Below are positions 35,135 through 44,590 of a stretch of 64,000 nt of DNA, one piece after another. The DNA is from DASUPK01 sp963804595 (lineage in GTDB: Bacteria; Actinomycetota; Thermoleophilia; Solirubrobacterales; 70-9). The DNA is taken from the NCBI GenBank assembly GCA_963804595.1, contig CAWDQZ010000007.1, positions 1 to 64,000 on the forward strand, given 5' to 3'. The translations under genes were made by a program, and so were the position numbers. The stretch's first letter is position 1. Each line of letters starts with the position of its first letter. The notes under the pieces were generated by a model, which searched no databases, was not told the DNA's origin, and was given only the letters and a program-made list of their open reading frames with translations.

Positions 35135-36589
35135 GTGCCCGCTGACGACATCGATGTGATCGTGATCGGCGCCGGGCCCGCGGGGGTTGTCGCTGGGCTG
35201 CGCGCGGCGCGACTCGGAGCTCGAACGGCCCTCGTCACACGCGACGAACTCGGCGGAATGGCCGCTGATGACGGGCCGGTGCCGGTGCGGACCTTGGCCC
35301 ACGCGGCGCGCCTGATGCGGGAGGCAAGGCAACTCGGGCAGTACGGGATCAGCGCCGGCGAGCCCACGCTCGACTATCGGCGTCTGCTCGCGCGCGTGCG
35401 CGAGGTCACCGCCGCCGTGCGCGCGCACGCGCTATTACGTGACGAGCTCCAGCAGGCTGGCGTGACCCTCTACGAACACGCCGGAACGGCCCGTTTCGTC
35501 GCGCCGCACGCAATCGAGAGTGAAAACGGACCCCGACTGCGAGCCGCGAACGTCATCGTCTGCACCGGCGGCGTTTCGCGGCAGCTCCCCCTGCCCGGCT
35601 TCGACCTGACCTCCACCCACAGCGACGCCTGGCGCCTCGAATCGGCGCCCGACTCGCTCCTGGTGGTCGGCGCCGGTGCGACCGGGGTCCAGGTCGCCTC
35701 GATCTTCAATGCCTTCGGAACGCGGGTCACCCTGTTCGAAGCGGCCCCCCGCATCCTCATGAGCGAGGACGAGGAGGTGGCCGCAGCGATGAGCACGGCA
35801 CTGCAGGCCTCCGGCGTGCGCGTCCTCGAGCACGCCGGAACGATCGAGCGCTTCGAACCGTCTCCCGCCGGAGTGCGACTCGTCTATTCCGGGAGCGATG
35901 CAGAGGCACAAATCGACTCGACGCTGGCCGTGATCGCGGTCGGCTGGGTCGCGAACACCGACGGGCTCGACCTCGCCGTCGCGGGGGTGGAGACCGATCC
36001 CCGCGGCTACATCAAGGTGGACTCCCAGCTCCGTACGACCACCCCGGGCATCTACGCCGCGGGAGACGTCACCGGCCACCTCATGGTGGTGCACGAGGCC
36101 GCGCGCGAGGCCTACCTCGCAGCGACCAACGCCACCGTCGGAGGCACCGAGGCCCTTCCCGCGGAGGTCAGCCCTCTGGGCAGTTTCACCGACCCCGAAT
36201 ACGCGTCTGTCGGACTCAGCGAGGCGACCGCTCGCGAGACCCATGACGTCGTCGTGGGGACCGAACGGTTCGGCTCCATGCCGCGCCCGATCATCGACGG
36301 TCGCCCAACGGGGTTCTGCAAGCTCGTCGTCGATCGGGGGAACCACACGATCCTCGGCTGTCACATCGTGGGTGAGCGAGCAGTCGAACTCGCTCAGCTG
36401 GCAGCACTCGCGGTCGCGTCCGGCATGAAGGTCGAGCAGCTCGGGCTGGTTCCCTTCTCGTTCCCCACCTACGCCAACGCGCTGGGACGGGCAGCGGTCA
36501 GAGCCGCACGCCAGCTGGACTCAAGCTCGGGCTGGGCAGATGAGGGGATGGCATGGGACGCCGGCGCGGCAGCCGGCCCTCACGACTGA
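35135..36589 (+). CDS. Pyridine nucleotide-disulphide oxidoreductase-like flavoprotein
   Basis: The layout matches lipoamide dehydrogenase/mercuric reductase: FAD-binding VIVIGAGPAGVVAGLRAA, NAD-binding LLVVGAGATGVQVASIF, the second FAD site GIYAAGDVTGHL, and the dimerisation domain (GSFTDPEYASVGLSEA, then TILGCHIVGERA). The usual redox pair GGxCxNxGCxP is replaced by LGGMAADDGPVPV, with no cysteine, so disulphide chemistry is not possible by the usual route. It may be a transhydrogenase-like or quinone-type reductase. The GTG at 35135 is the likely start. Confidence 0.85.
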   Translation: MPADDIDVIVIGAGPAGVVAGLRAARLGARTALVTRDELGGMAADDGPVPVRTLAHAARLMREARQLGQYGISAGEPTLDYRRLLARVREVTAAVRAHALLRDELQQAGVTLYEHAGTARFVAPHAIESENGPRLRAANVIVCTGGVSRQLPLPGFDLTSTHSDAWRLESAPDSLLVVGAGATGVQVASIFNAFGTRVTLFEAAPRILMSEDEEVAAAMSTALQASGVRVLEHAGTIERFEPSPAGVRLVYSGSDAEAQIDSTLAVIAVGWVANTDGLDLAVAGVETDPRGYIKVDSQLRTTTPGIYAAGDVTGHLMVVHEAAREAYLAATNATVGGTEALPAEVSPLGSFTDPEYASVGLSEATARETHDVVVGTERFGSMPRPIIDGRPTGFCKLVVDRGNHTILGCHIVGERAVELAQLAALAVASGMKVEQLGLVPFSFPTYANALGRAAVRAARQLDSSSGWADEGMAWDAGAAAGPHD

Positions 36590-36604
36590 GGTACGTTCCC
36601 ACCT

Positions 36605-37084
36605 ATGAACTCTGCAGCGCCGATCCTCATCGGTTACGACGGCTCGGACACGGCCCGTCGGGCTGTCCGTGAAGCCGCCGAGCTCTTCGGGTCCCGACAG
36701 GCACTGGTGGTGACGGTGTGGGAGCCCGGTCTCCTATACGAGACCAGTGTGATGACTGCGGATCCCACGGCACTGGGGCCGGAACCGGTGGATCCTGCTG
36801 CCGCGCTCGAGGTTGACGACGCGTCCAAGGCTCACGCCGATCGCGTGGCGGAGGAAGGGGCTGCGCTGGCGAAGTCCCTCGGACTGCAGTCCGAGCCGGT
36901 CGCCGTGGCTGACGAGGGCAACGTGGCCGACGCCATCGTCGAGCTGGCCCGCCAGCGGGATGTAGCCGCCATCGTGGTGGGCTCGAGGGGAGTGAGCGGG
37001 CTCCGGGCAAGGCTCGAGGGCAGTACCTCCAACGCAGTTGTGAAGCACGCCTCATGTCCCGTCGTCCTGGTTCACGACGATTGA
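36605..37084 (+). CDS. Universal stress protein (UspA family)
   Basis: The protein is 159 residues with a single Usp domain: ILIGYDGSDTARRAVREAAE at the start, and the ATP-binding end VVGSRGVSGLRARLEGSTSN leading to ASCPVVLVHDD, which fits the GX2GX9G(S/T) rule. It therefore probably binds ATP. GAGGTACG lies upstream of the ATG. It starts 15 bases after the flavoprotein stop, so the two are likely cotranscribed, consistent with a redox or stress role. Confidence 0.9.
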   Translation: MNSAAPILIGYDGSDTARRAVREAAELFGSRQALVVTVWEPGLLYETSVMTADPTALGPEPVDPAAALEVDDASKAHADRVAEEGAALAKSLGLQSEPVAVADEGNVADAIVELARQRDVAAIVVGSRGVSGLRARLEGSTSNAVVKHASCPVVLVHDD

Positions 37085-38160
37085 CCGCCTTGAGGGAGAC
37101 TCAACCGGTCAAAACTGTCGCCGTTATCGCGACGCTGCTGTTCGCGTTGCTCTGCCTCACGGCTGTGGATGGCGCGCTGGCGAAGAAGAAGGCCCTACCG
37201 CCGATCCACGTGCGCGGGACGGTCTACACATTCGACGATCAGACCCCGATCGCGGGCGCCACGGTCAGGGTCGCGGAGCTCCCGGGCCTGAGCGCGCAGA
37301 CGGGGCCCGACGGCAGCTACGACCTCCTCGTTTCCGACGGCACCAGGTTCACGCCCTATGCCGACGCGGTCGGCCACCACCGGATCTACCTCCAGACCTA
37401 CGTCAGCCAGGGCAAGGATCTCGGGCGAGTCAACTTCCAGATGCCGAGTGACGCGGCCTACAACGGGCTTGCGGCGATCCTGTCGGTTCCGCGCGACGCC
37501 AACAACGAACTCGTCGACTGCGCGGTGGTCTCCACCTTCAGCACCGTGAACGTGCGCGATGCGAGCTTCAACGACTTCGTCGCCTACGGAGCCCACGGGG
37601 TCGCGGGCGCGACGGCCAGCGCGAGTCCTGCTTTGCCCAACCCGACCTACTTCAACGAGTCGGTGGTTCCGGATGCCTCGCGGACCGAGTCCTCCATAGA
37701 CGGCGGCGTCGTCTGGCCCGTGGTCCCCGCCGGGGTCTATCGGTTCACGGCCCACCATCCGTCGACCCGTTTCGCCCCGTTCCGCGCCACCTGCGAGCCC
37801 GGTCGGGTCGTCAATGCCAACCCGCCTCAGGGGTTCTATGAGCTCCGTCCCGGCGAGCAGGTCGACTCCACCGTCGCAGCGTCACTCGCCTCCACCCATT
37901 TCGACCTCAGTGGCTCCAAGGCTCTCCTGAAGGCGCGGGTCAAGGCGCGCGAGTACGTCGCCGTGAGCGGCGTGCTGCGGCGAGGCAAGAAGGTCCGGGC
38001 CAAGCGTCGCACCAAGGGCTATGCGCCGGGGAAGCGAACCCTTGCCTTCCCGGTCGGCCACGGCCTCGCCGGGAAGCGGGTCGTTGTGAAGCTGACCGTG
38101 GAGGACGGCCAGGGGAATGTGAAGGCGATCACCCGAAAGCTGGAGGTCCCCGGGCGCTGA
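37054..38160 (+). CDS. Secreted carboxypeptidase-regulatory-like domain protein
   Basis: The basic N-terminus and hydrophobic segment (VAVIATLLFALLCLTAVDGA) form a signal peptide. The first mature domain (RGTVYTFDDQTPIAGATVRV, GPDGSYDLLVSDG) is a carboxypeptidase-regulatory-like beta sandwich. The middle part is unknown, and the end is a Lys/Arg-rich beta domain (VSGVLRRGKKVRAKRRTKGY) typical of exported proteins in this lineage. The ATG at 37054 overlaps the Usp gene by 31 bases; a TTG at 37081 is also possible. The function is unknown, likely adhesion or wall association. Confidence 0.7.
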   Translation: MSRRPGSRRLTALRETQPVKTVAVIATLLFALLCLTAVDGALAKKKALPPIHVRGTVYTFDDQTPIAGATVRVAELPGLSAQTGPDGSYDLLVSDGTRFTPYADAVGHHRIYLQTYVSQGKDLGRVNFQMPSDAAYNGLAAILSVPRDANNELVDCAVVSTFSTVNVRDASFNDFVAYGAHGVAGATASASPALPNPTYFNESVVPDASRTESSIDGGVVWPVVPAGVYRFTAHHPSTRFAPFRATCEPGRVVNANPPQGFYELRPGEQVDSTVAASLASTHFDLSGSKALLKARVKAREYVAVSGVLRRGKKVRAKRRTKGYAPGKRTLAFPVGHGLAGKRVVVKLTVEDGQGNVKAITRKLEVPGR

Positions 38161-38168
38161 AGGGGCAC

Positions 38169-39602
38169 TTACGGCCGGTCTGCCGGGTGCCCTCGTTTTC
38201 TCAGCTCGCGAGTCGCGGCGGCGAGGCGGATCTGGAGTTCCGTCGCCGGCCGGCGATCGAGCGGATCCTCCCCTTCGATTGCCGCGCCTTCCGTTCTCAC
38301 GGCCGCGCGCGCCGCGGCGTCCTCTATCAGCGCCCACCGGTCCGCCGCGCGTCGTGGCGTCGTACGTGTGAGAAGTTCTCCGAGATCATTGGCCTGCGAC
38401 ACGCGCGTTCCCATGTGGCGGGGGTGCCCCGCGCTTCTGAGCCGCGCAAACCGCCCTTGATGCCGCTTTGGCTCGTCGAGGGCTTCTGGGCAGAAGCGCA
38501 GGAGAATCGTCTTCATGATCGTCGTGTGATCGAAGAGCGTCTTGGATACAGACCCTGGCTCCACCCACGGGGAGACGACCAGCGCCGGTATCCGCACGCC
38601 GTAGCGTCCGAACGTGTCGGGGTCGTCGTCGGGCGCCGCAGGCGGCGCGACGTGATCGAAGAAGCCGCCGTGCTCGTCGTAGAAGATGATGAGGAGCGTC
38701 TTTTCCCATTGGGGGCTTGCTGCGAGCGCGTGGTAGACGGCGAGCACAAGCTCCTGGCCGTCCTTGATGTCCGCGGGCGGGTGGTCGTCGTTGGGCTGAA
38801 AGCCGATCGGGTTGAAGTTGCTGAAGTTCGGGTCGATCCATGAGACTGACGGCAGTGCCCCATTGGCGGCGTCTTCGAGGAAGCTGGGCGCTTTTGCGTC
38901 GATCCTGAGCTCGAGGCTGGTCCTCCAGTTCAAGTTGGTCTTGCTGAAGAACGCGAAGCTGTGGTGGTGGCCCAGCTTGTAGTGCCCATCGGCGAAGCGC
39001 AGGGTCCCCGCCTCGAACGAGTACCAGCGCCACGAGATGTCGTTGGCGTCGAGGTGTCGCACGAACGAGGGTTGGTTGTACATGGGCGGGAGGTGGAGCG
39101 GCCGGTCATCGCGACTGCCGGCGGCGCGACCGCAAATCGCGTATAGACGGTTGGGCCAGGTCGCCCCGGGAACAGAGCTGAACCAGCGATCGCAGATCGC
39201 GAACTCGCTCGCCAGGTGGTCGTAGACCGGGACATCGGCGGCGTTGTAGTAACCGATCACGCGACCGGGATCCGCATCCGGGAGGTCGTTCGCGGCGAGC
39301 GTCTCGGCGTAGCTCTGTACGAAGCCGTCCATCTTGCCGCCCCCGAGCTGGAGGTCGACGGCGCTGGCGGAGTGATCGGGATCGTCCTCGATCACCGTGC
39401 TGTCGAGATGGTGGACCGGATAGGAGCGCCCGTCATGCTCGTTGGCGAACTCCGCCCGCAGACCATCGACATCGCCGCGACCACCCTCGAGCGAGAGATA
39501 CCCGAGCATGTGGTCGAAGGAGCGGTTCTCGAGCATCAGGACGACGATGTGGTCGACCTTCTCGAGGTTGGCCGTGCCGGTCTCAGTCACCACCGTAAGC
39601 AT
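38169..39602 (-). CDS. Phosphoesterase family protein (phospholipase C/AcpA-like)
   Basis: The protein is about 477 residues and matches the bacterial phosphoesterase family that includes non-haemolytic phospholipase C and acid phosphatase AcpA. HIVVLMLENRSFDHMLGYL carries metal residues, and SSVPGATWPNRLYAICG, SVSWIDPNFSN and IIFYDEHGGFFDHVAPP are also characteristic. No signal peptide is visible. The ATG at 39602 is chosen because the extension to 39671 would overlap the divergent SulP start. It cleaves phosphoesters; the lipid substrate is not known. Confidence 0.88.
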   Translation of the reverse strand: MLTVVTETGTANLEKVDHIVVLMLENRSFDHMLGYLSLEGGRGDVDGLRAEFANEHDGRSYPVHHLDSTVIEDDPDHSASAVDLQLGGGKMDGFVQSYAETLAANDLPDADPGRVIGYYNAADVPVYDHLASEFAICDRWFSSVPGATWPNRLYAICGRAAGSRDDRPLHLPPMYNQPSFVRHLDANDISWRWYSFEAGTLRFADGHYKLGHHHSFAFFSKTNLNWRTSLELRIDAKAPSFLEDAANGALPSVSWIDPNFSNFNPIGFQPNDDHPPADIKDGQELVLAVYHALAASPQWEKTLLIIFYDEHGGFFDHVAPPAAPDDDPDTFGRYGVRIPALVVSPWVEPGSVSKTLFDHTTIMKTILLRFCPEALDEPKRHQGRFARLRSAGHPRHMGTRVSQANDLGELLTRTTPRRAADRWALIEDAAARAAVRTEGAAIEGEDPLDRRPATELQIRLAAATRELRKRGHPADRP

Positions 39603-39670
39603 CGTCGATCGGAGCTGATCTAGCCGAGACAGCCGAGGGTTTGGCCAGGATTGACCTTGGTGGACCGTCA

Positions 39671-41389
39671 ATGAAGCTGGTCAGATCACTGCCCGGTGCC
39701 CGAATGCTCGCGTCCTATCGCGCGTCGTGGTTGCGGCGCGACGTCGTCGCCGGCCTCGTGCTGACCACGCTGCTGGTGCCCCAGGGGATGGCGTACGCCC
39801 AGCTCGCCGGCCTGCCGGCGATCACCGGGCTGTACACGTCGGTCCTCTGCCTGATCGGCTACGCGGCGTTTGGGCCTTCGCGAGTCCTCGTGCTGGGGCC
39901 GGATTCCTCACTGGGTCCGATGATCGCGGCGACGATCCTGCCGATCATCGGATCCGGCGGCGATCCCGAGCGCGCGGTCGCGTTGGCGTCGATGTTGGCC
40001 CTGCTGGTGGGCGTCATCACGATCGTTGCGGGGATCGGGAAGCTGGGGTTCATCGCCGACCTGCTTTCGAGGCCGACGCAGATCGGATACATGAACGGGC
40101 TTGCCCTGACGATCCTCATCGGGCAGCTGCCGAAGCTCCTTGGGTTCTCGACCGACGAGAATGGGCTGATCGACGAGACACGCGCGTTCGTGGACGGGGT
40201 CACGTCGGGCGAGGCGGTTGCGGCCGCTGCAGCGATCGGATTGGTCAGTCTCGCGCTGATCCTCGTCATCCAGCGTTGGCGGCCTCGGATACCGGGCGTC
40301 CTGCTCGCAGTGGTGGTCGCGATCGCCGCCGCAGGGGCGTTCAACCTCGGCGACCATGGCGTGTCGCTCGTGGGGACCCTTCCGGCGGGCCTTCCCTCCC
40401 TCACCTGGCCGAACCCGGTCTCCGATCTGCCGCTCCTGGTGGCAGGAGCGCTCGGCATCGCGCTCGTCTCTCTGACCGACACGATCTCGACCGCCTCGTC
40501 CTTTGCCTCCCGCACGGGTCAGGAGGTCGACGGGAACCGGGAGATGATCGGAATCGGCGCCGCGAACATCGGCGCAGGGTTCTTCCAGGGCTTCCCTGTG
40601 AGCACCAGCGGCTCACGCACCGCCGTCGCCGAGCAGGCCGGTGCGAAGACGCAAGTCACCGGGCTCGTCGGCGCGGCGGCCATCATCCTGATGCTCGTCC
40701 TCGTGCCCGGGCTCCTGCGCAGCCTCCCGCAGCCGACGCTTGGTGCGGTGGTGATCGCGGCGTCCCTGTCACTGGCGGACATCTCCGGTGTTCGCCGGTT
40801 GTGGCAGCAGCGCCGCATCGAGTTCCTGCTGTCGATGACCGCCTTCCTCGGCGTCGCGCTGCTCGGCGTGCTCCCCGGCATCGCCGTCGCCGTCGCTCTT
40901 TCGATCCTCAACGTCTTTCGGCGCGCCTGGTTGCCCTACCGAACCACCCTCGGTCGCGTCTCCGGCATGTCGGGGCACCACGACCGGCGTCTCTATCCCG
41001 ACGCCGAGCAACTGCCCGGCCTGGTGATCCTCCGCTTCGACGCGCCGCTGTTCTTCGCCAACGCACGCACCTTCCGTGAGGAGGTTCGACGCCTGGCAGG
41101 TGCCGAGCCGCGGCCGCGCTGGATCGTCGTCGCGGCAGAGCCGATCACCGACGTCGACACCACGGCGGCGGACATGCTCGCCGAACTCGATGAGGAGCTC
41201 AACGCCGAGGGCACCTCGTTGGTCTTCGCCGAGCTCAAGGATCCGGTGAAGGCGAAGCTCGAGCGCTACGAGCTGGTCGGTCCGCTGGACCCGGCGCACT
41301 TCTTCCGAACTTTGGAGGGTGCCCTCGATGCCTACCGCGAGCAGACCGGCGCCGAGTGGACGTCAGCCCAAGGCCCCACCCTCGATTAG
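39671..41389 (+). CDS. SulP/SLC26 anion permease with STAS domain
   Basis: The protein is about 572 residues with 10-12 membrane helices. The N-terminal sulfate transporter signature is seen in GLVLTTLLVPQGMAYAQLAG and LYTSVLCLIGYAAFGPSRVL, with GPDSSLGPM following. A cytoplasmic STAS domain ends the chain (LVILRFDAPLFFANARTFRE, DVDTTAADMLAELDEEL). It imports sulfate, bicarbonate or another anion; the substrate cannot be read from the sequence. The SLC26 core is intact. It is divergent from the phosphoesterase and precedes the Na+/H+ antiporter by 40 bases. Confidence 0.9.
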   Translation: MKLVRSLPGARMLASYRASWLRRDVVAGLVLTTLLVPQGMAYAQLAGLPAITGLYTSVLCLIGYAAFGPSRVLVLGPDSSLGPMIAATILPIIGSGGDPERAVALASMLALLVGVITIVAGIGKLGFIADLLSRPTQIGYMNGLALTILIGQLPKLLGFSTDENGLIDETRAFVDGVTSGEAVAAAAAIGLVSLALILVIQRWRPRIPGVLLAVVVAIAAAGAFNLGDHGVSLVGTLPAGLPSLTWPNPVSDLPLLVAGALGIALVSLTDTISTASSFASRTGQEVDGNREMIGIGAANIGAGFFQGFPVSTSGSRTAVAEQAGAKTQVTGLVGAAAIILMLVLVPGLLRSLPQPTLGAVVIAASLSLADISGVRRLWQQRRIEFLLSMTAFLGVALLGVLPGIAVAVALSILNVFRRAWLPYRTTLGRVSGMSGHHDRRLYPDAEQLPGLVILRFDAPLFFANARTFREEVRRLAGAEPRPRWIVVAAEPITDVDTTAADMLAELDEELNAEGTSLVFAELKDPVKAKLERYELVGPLDPAHFFRTLEGALDAYREQTGAEWTSAQGPTLD

Positions 41390-41429
41390 GCTGCGGGCAG
41401 GGGGATCAACCGAGGTCGAACGGATCTGA

Positions 41430-42654
41430 ATGGACTGGTCACTGACGACCGTGGCGCTGGCGCTGATCGCCGTTGCCGCGGTCTCGAAGCGGCTGTCGGG
41501 ATCGCCGATCACGCCCGCGATGGTGTTCGTCTCGATCGGGCTCCTCGTCGGCCCCAAGGTCCTCGACGAGATCAACATCGCGAGCACCAGCTCGACCGAA
41601 CGGGCACTGGCCGAGGCGACGCTGGCGCTCGTCCTCTTCTCCGATGCCTCGAGCATCGACCTCAGGGCTTTGCGGCGTGGGGCCTCGGTTCCGCTGCGGC
41701 TGCTCGGGATCGGGCTGCCGCTGACGATCGCACTCGGAGCGCTCGCCGCCGCCGTGATCTTCGGCGAGTTGACCTTCTGGGAGGCCGTGATCGTCGGGGT
41801 GGTCCTGGCGCCGACCGACGCCGCCCTCGGCCAGGCGGTGGTCACCGAGCCGCGCGTCCCGACTCGGATCCGCCAGGGCCTGAACGTCGAGAGCGGGCTC
41901 AATGACGGGATCTGCGTGCCACTGCTCTTCGCGGCCGTGGCGGCCGCGGACGTTCAATCGGGTATTTCCGGGGGGCGAACCGGCGCCACCCTTCTGTTCG
42001 AGGAGGTCGGCTACGGGATCGTCGGCGGGGTGGTCGCCGCGCTGGTGGTCGGAGCCGTGGTCGTCTACGCCGGCCGAGAGGAATCTGATCGACGGCGCGT
42101 GGCGCCCGGTGATCCCGGCCGCCGGCGCCGCCCTCGCCTACGGCACCGCCAGCGCGCTCGACGGATCGGGCTTCATCGCGGCCTTCGTCGCCGGCATGGT
42201 CTTCCGGGCGGTGATCAATCGCGACCCCGGCGAGATGAACCGGCTCACGGAGGAGGTCGGGGGCGTGCTCAGCGGGGTCACCTTCGTCATCTTCGGGGCG
42301 ATCCTGCTCGGGCCGGCGCTCGGCGAACTGGATTGGAAGCTTGCCCTCTACGCGGTCCTCAGTCTGACAGTCGTGCGAATGGTCCCCGTAGCGATCGCGA
42401 TGCTCGACTCACACGTTCGACTGCCGACGCTCGGGTTTCTCGCCTGGTTCGGCCCCCGCGGCCTGGCCTCGATCGTCTTCGCGGTGATCGTCATCGAGGA
42501 CTCCCAGCTTCCTCACGAGCACCTGATCGTGCTTGCGGTCTACCTCACCGTGGGGCTCTCGGTCTTTGCCCATGGCCTCACCGCCGCCCCGCTGGCCGAT
42601 CGCTACGCGGACTGGTTCGAGCGCCACCCCCGAAACCAGGCACCGCCGAGTTAG
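41430..42654 (+). CDS. CPA1-type Na+/H+ antiporter, frameshifted
   Basis: The polytopic protein has the CPA1 exchanger signature: GVVLAPTDAALGQAVV and ESGLNDGICVPLLF with the ion-binding acidic residues. Near 42070-42085 the frame breaks inside the helical core (VVVYAGR) and resumes with NLIDGAWRPVIPAAGAALAY through WFGPRGLASIVFAVIV to a stop at 42654. Both halves are needed for the roughly 408-residue transporter. It exchanges protons for Na+ or K+ and helps with pH homeostasis. It lies 40 bases after the SulP permease, so the two may form one transport operon. Confidence 0.82.
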
Positions 42655-42694
42655 CGTGAAATCAAATGTGGGAATCAGGAACGGAGGGAGCACG

Positions 42695-43693
42695 ATGACG
42701 ACAGGCACCGCGACACGGGTCCGGCTCGGGATGACCGACCTCGAGGTCTCTCCGATCGCCTTCGGCACCTGGCAGCTCGGAGGAGAGTGGGGGCAGTTCG
42801 ACGAGGACGAGGGAATCGCGGCGATCCGGCAGGCGCGCGAGCTGGGAGTCAACCTCTTCGACACGGCCCACGGCTACGGCTTCGGCGCCTCGGAGCGCGT
42901 GCTCGGGAACGCGCTACGGGATGACATCGAGCACCAGCGCGACGAGGTCGTGATCGCAACCAAGGGCGGCCTGCGGATGACCGACAACGGGCTGGTGCGC
43001 GATTCGAGCCCGGCTTGGCTTCGCAGCGGACTCGACGACAGTCTGGCGGCGCTCGGGGTCGACTACGTCGATCTCTTCCAGGTGCACTGGCCCGATCCGA
43101 AGGTGCCGTTCGCCGAGACCGCCGGAGCGCTCCAGGAGCTCGTCGACGAAGGCAAGATCCGTCACGTCGGGGTCTCGAACTTCGACGCTCAGCAGATGGC
43201 GGAATTCGCGGAGACGAGGCCCGTGGAGACGCTGCAGCCGCCGTACGACCTCTTCCGCCGCGGCATCGAGGACGAGATTCTCGGGTACTGCTCGGAGCAC
43301 GACGTCGGCGTGCTCATCTACGGGCCGCTCGCCCATGGGCTGCTCACGGGGGGGATGGACGAGAACACCACGTTCGCGCCGGAGGATTGGCGCAGCGGGG
43401 CTCCCTTCTTCAAGGGCGACGACTTCCGTCGAAACCTCGAGGTGGTCAGCGAGCTCAAGCGGTTCGCCCAGGAGCGGTTCGGGGTCTCGGTGAGCCGGCT
43501 CGCGATCGCCTGGACCCTCGCCAATCCGGCGGTCCAGGTGGCGATCGTGGGAGCCCGGCATCCCGGCCACATCGAGGACAGCGTCGCCGCCGCGGAACTC
43601 GACCTGGGCAAGGACGATCTCGAGCAGATCGACCGCGTCATGGCCGGCTCGGTCGCCATGGGCGGTCCGCACCCGGAGATGATGCCCGAATGA
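42695..43693 (+). CDS. Aldo/keto reductase
   Basis: The protein is 332 residues with a TIM barrel and the AKR tetrad: Asp and Tyr in LFDTAHGYGFG, Lys in VIATKGGL, His in LFQVHWPDPKVP. NADPH-binding residues are expected in VGARHPGHIEDSVAA. It reduces carbonyls on small sugars or aldehydes. ACGGAGGGAG precedes the ATG. Its stop overlaps the next gene's start (ATGA), so the two oxidoreductases are made together. Confidence 0.9.
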   Translation: MTTGTATRVRLGMTDLEVSPIAFGTWQLGGEWGQFDEDEGIAAIRQARELGVNLFDTAHGYGFGASERVLGNALRDDIEHQRDEVVIATKGGLRMTDNGLVRDSSPAWLRSGLDDSLAALGVDYVDLFQVHWPDPKVPFAETAGALQELVDEGKIRHVGVSNFDAQQMAEFAETRPVETLQPPYDLFRRGIEDEILGYCSEHDVGVLIYGPLAHGLLTGGMDENTTFAPEDWRSGAPFFKGDDFRRNLEVVSELKRFAQERFGVSVSRLAIAWTLANPAVQVAIVGARHPGHIEDSVAAAELDLGKDDLEQIDRVMAGSVAMGGPHPEMMPE

Positions 43694-44562
43694 GCGCCGG
43701 CCGCGAAAAGCTCGGCGTCGTTGGGCTCGGCCACATGGGCGGCAATATGGCCGCTCGCTACCTCGACGCCGGCTATTCGGTCTACGGCGAGGCGAGAAGC
43801 AAGGACGGGCACGACGAGCTCCTGGAGAACGGTCTCCAGTGGTGCGATACGCCGCGCGATCTGGCCGAGTCCGTCGACGTCATCATCACCTCGCTTCCGA
43901 ACGACGACGTGCTTCGGGAGGTCGCGTCAGGGCCGGACGGGATCGTCGCCGGCCTCGAAGCGGGCAAGGTCTGGGCGGATATGAGCACCGTCAGCCCGAG
44001 CGTGAGCCGCGAGGTCGCCAAGCAGGCCGAGGCGACGGGCGCGCGAATGCTCGACACGCCAGTCTCCGGGAGCGTCCCGCAGGTGAAGTCGGGGAAGTTG
44101 ACGATCATGGCCGGGGGCGACAAGCAGGCATATGACCGGGTCGAGAGTGTGCTCCAGGAGCTCGGCACGCCGACATACATAGGCGAGAACGGGCACGGCC
44201 TGATCCTCAAACTGGCGATCAACATCAGCCTCGCCGTCCAGATGCTCGCCCTCTCCGAGGGACTGCTGATGGCCGAGCGTGACGGCGTCGATCGCAAGCT
44301 CGCCCTCGAGGTGATGACCGAGAGCCCGATCGGCTCGCCGATGCTGAAGGCGCGCGTGCCGCTGGTCCTCGACAGCTCCGGCGAGGCCTGGTTCGACGTC
44401 GAGCTGATGCACAAGGACATCCGGCTCGCGCTGCAGACGGCCGATGCGCTGCACGTACCGCTGCCCTCGGCTCAAGCCGCCGACCAGGTGTTGACCCAGG
44501 CTGAAGAGCTCGGCTACGCGCACCGCGACATTGCCGCCCTGCGCGACGTCCTCGCGCAGTAG
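43690..44562 (+). CDS. 3-hydroxyisobutyrate dehydrogenase-type oxidoreductase
   Basis: The protein is 290 residues in the beta-hydroxyacid dehydrogenase family: NAD(P)-binding VVGLGHMGGNMAARYLDAGY, substrate-binding LDTPVSGSVPQVKSGKLTIM, and the catalytic Lys in GLILKLAINI. The substrate may be a 3-hydroxy acid, tartronate semialdehyde, or a succinic semialdehyde-like compound. It is coupled to the aldo/keto reductase by a 4-base overlap, which suggests aldehyde/hydroxy-acid interconversion. Confidence 0.9.
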   Translation: MSAGREKLGVVGLGHMGGNMAARYLDAGYSVYGEARSKDGHDELLENGLQWCDTPRDLAESVDVIITSLPNDDVLREVASGPDGIVAGLEAGKVWADMSTVSPSVSREVAKQAEATGARMLDTPVSGSVPQVKSGKLTIMAGGDKQAYDRVESVLQELGTPTYIGENGHGLILKLAINISLAVQMLALSEGLLMAERDGVDRKLALEVMTESPIGSPMLKARVPLVLDSSGEAWFDVELMHKDIRLALQTADALHVPLPSAQAADQVLTQAEELGYAHRDIAALRDVLAQ

Positions 44563-44590
44563 TTCGAGCCCGAGCGCCCGTACGCCGCCG

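Noticed and set aside
38163..38193. Hairpin GGGCAC...GTGCCC as terminator between convergent genes
   Set aside because: The stem is short and runs into the 3' coding end of the phosphoesterase; too weak to call as a feature.
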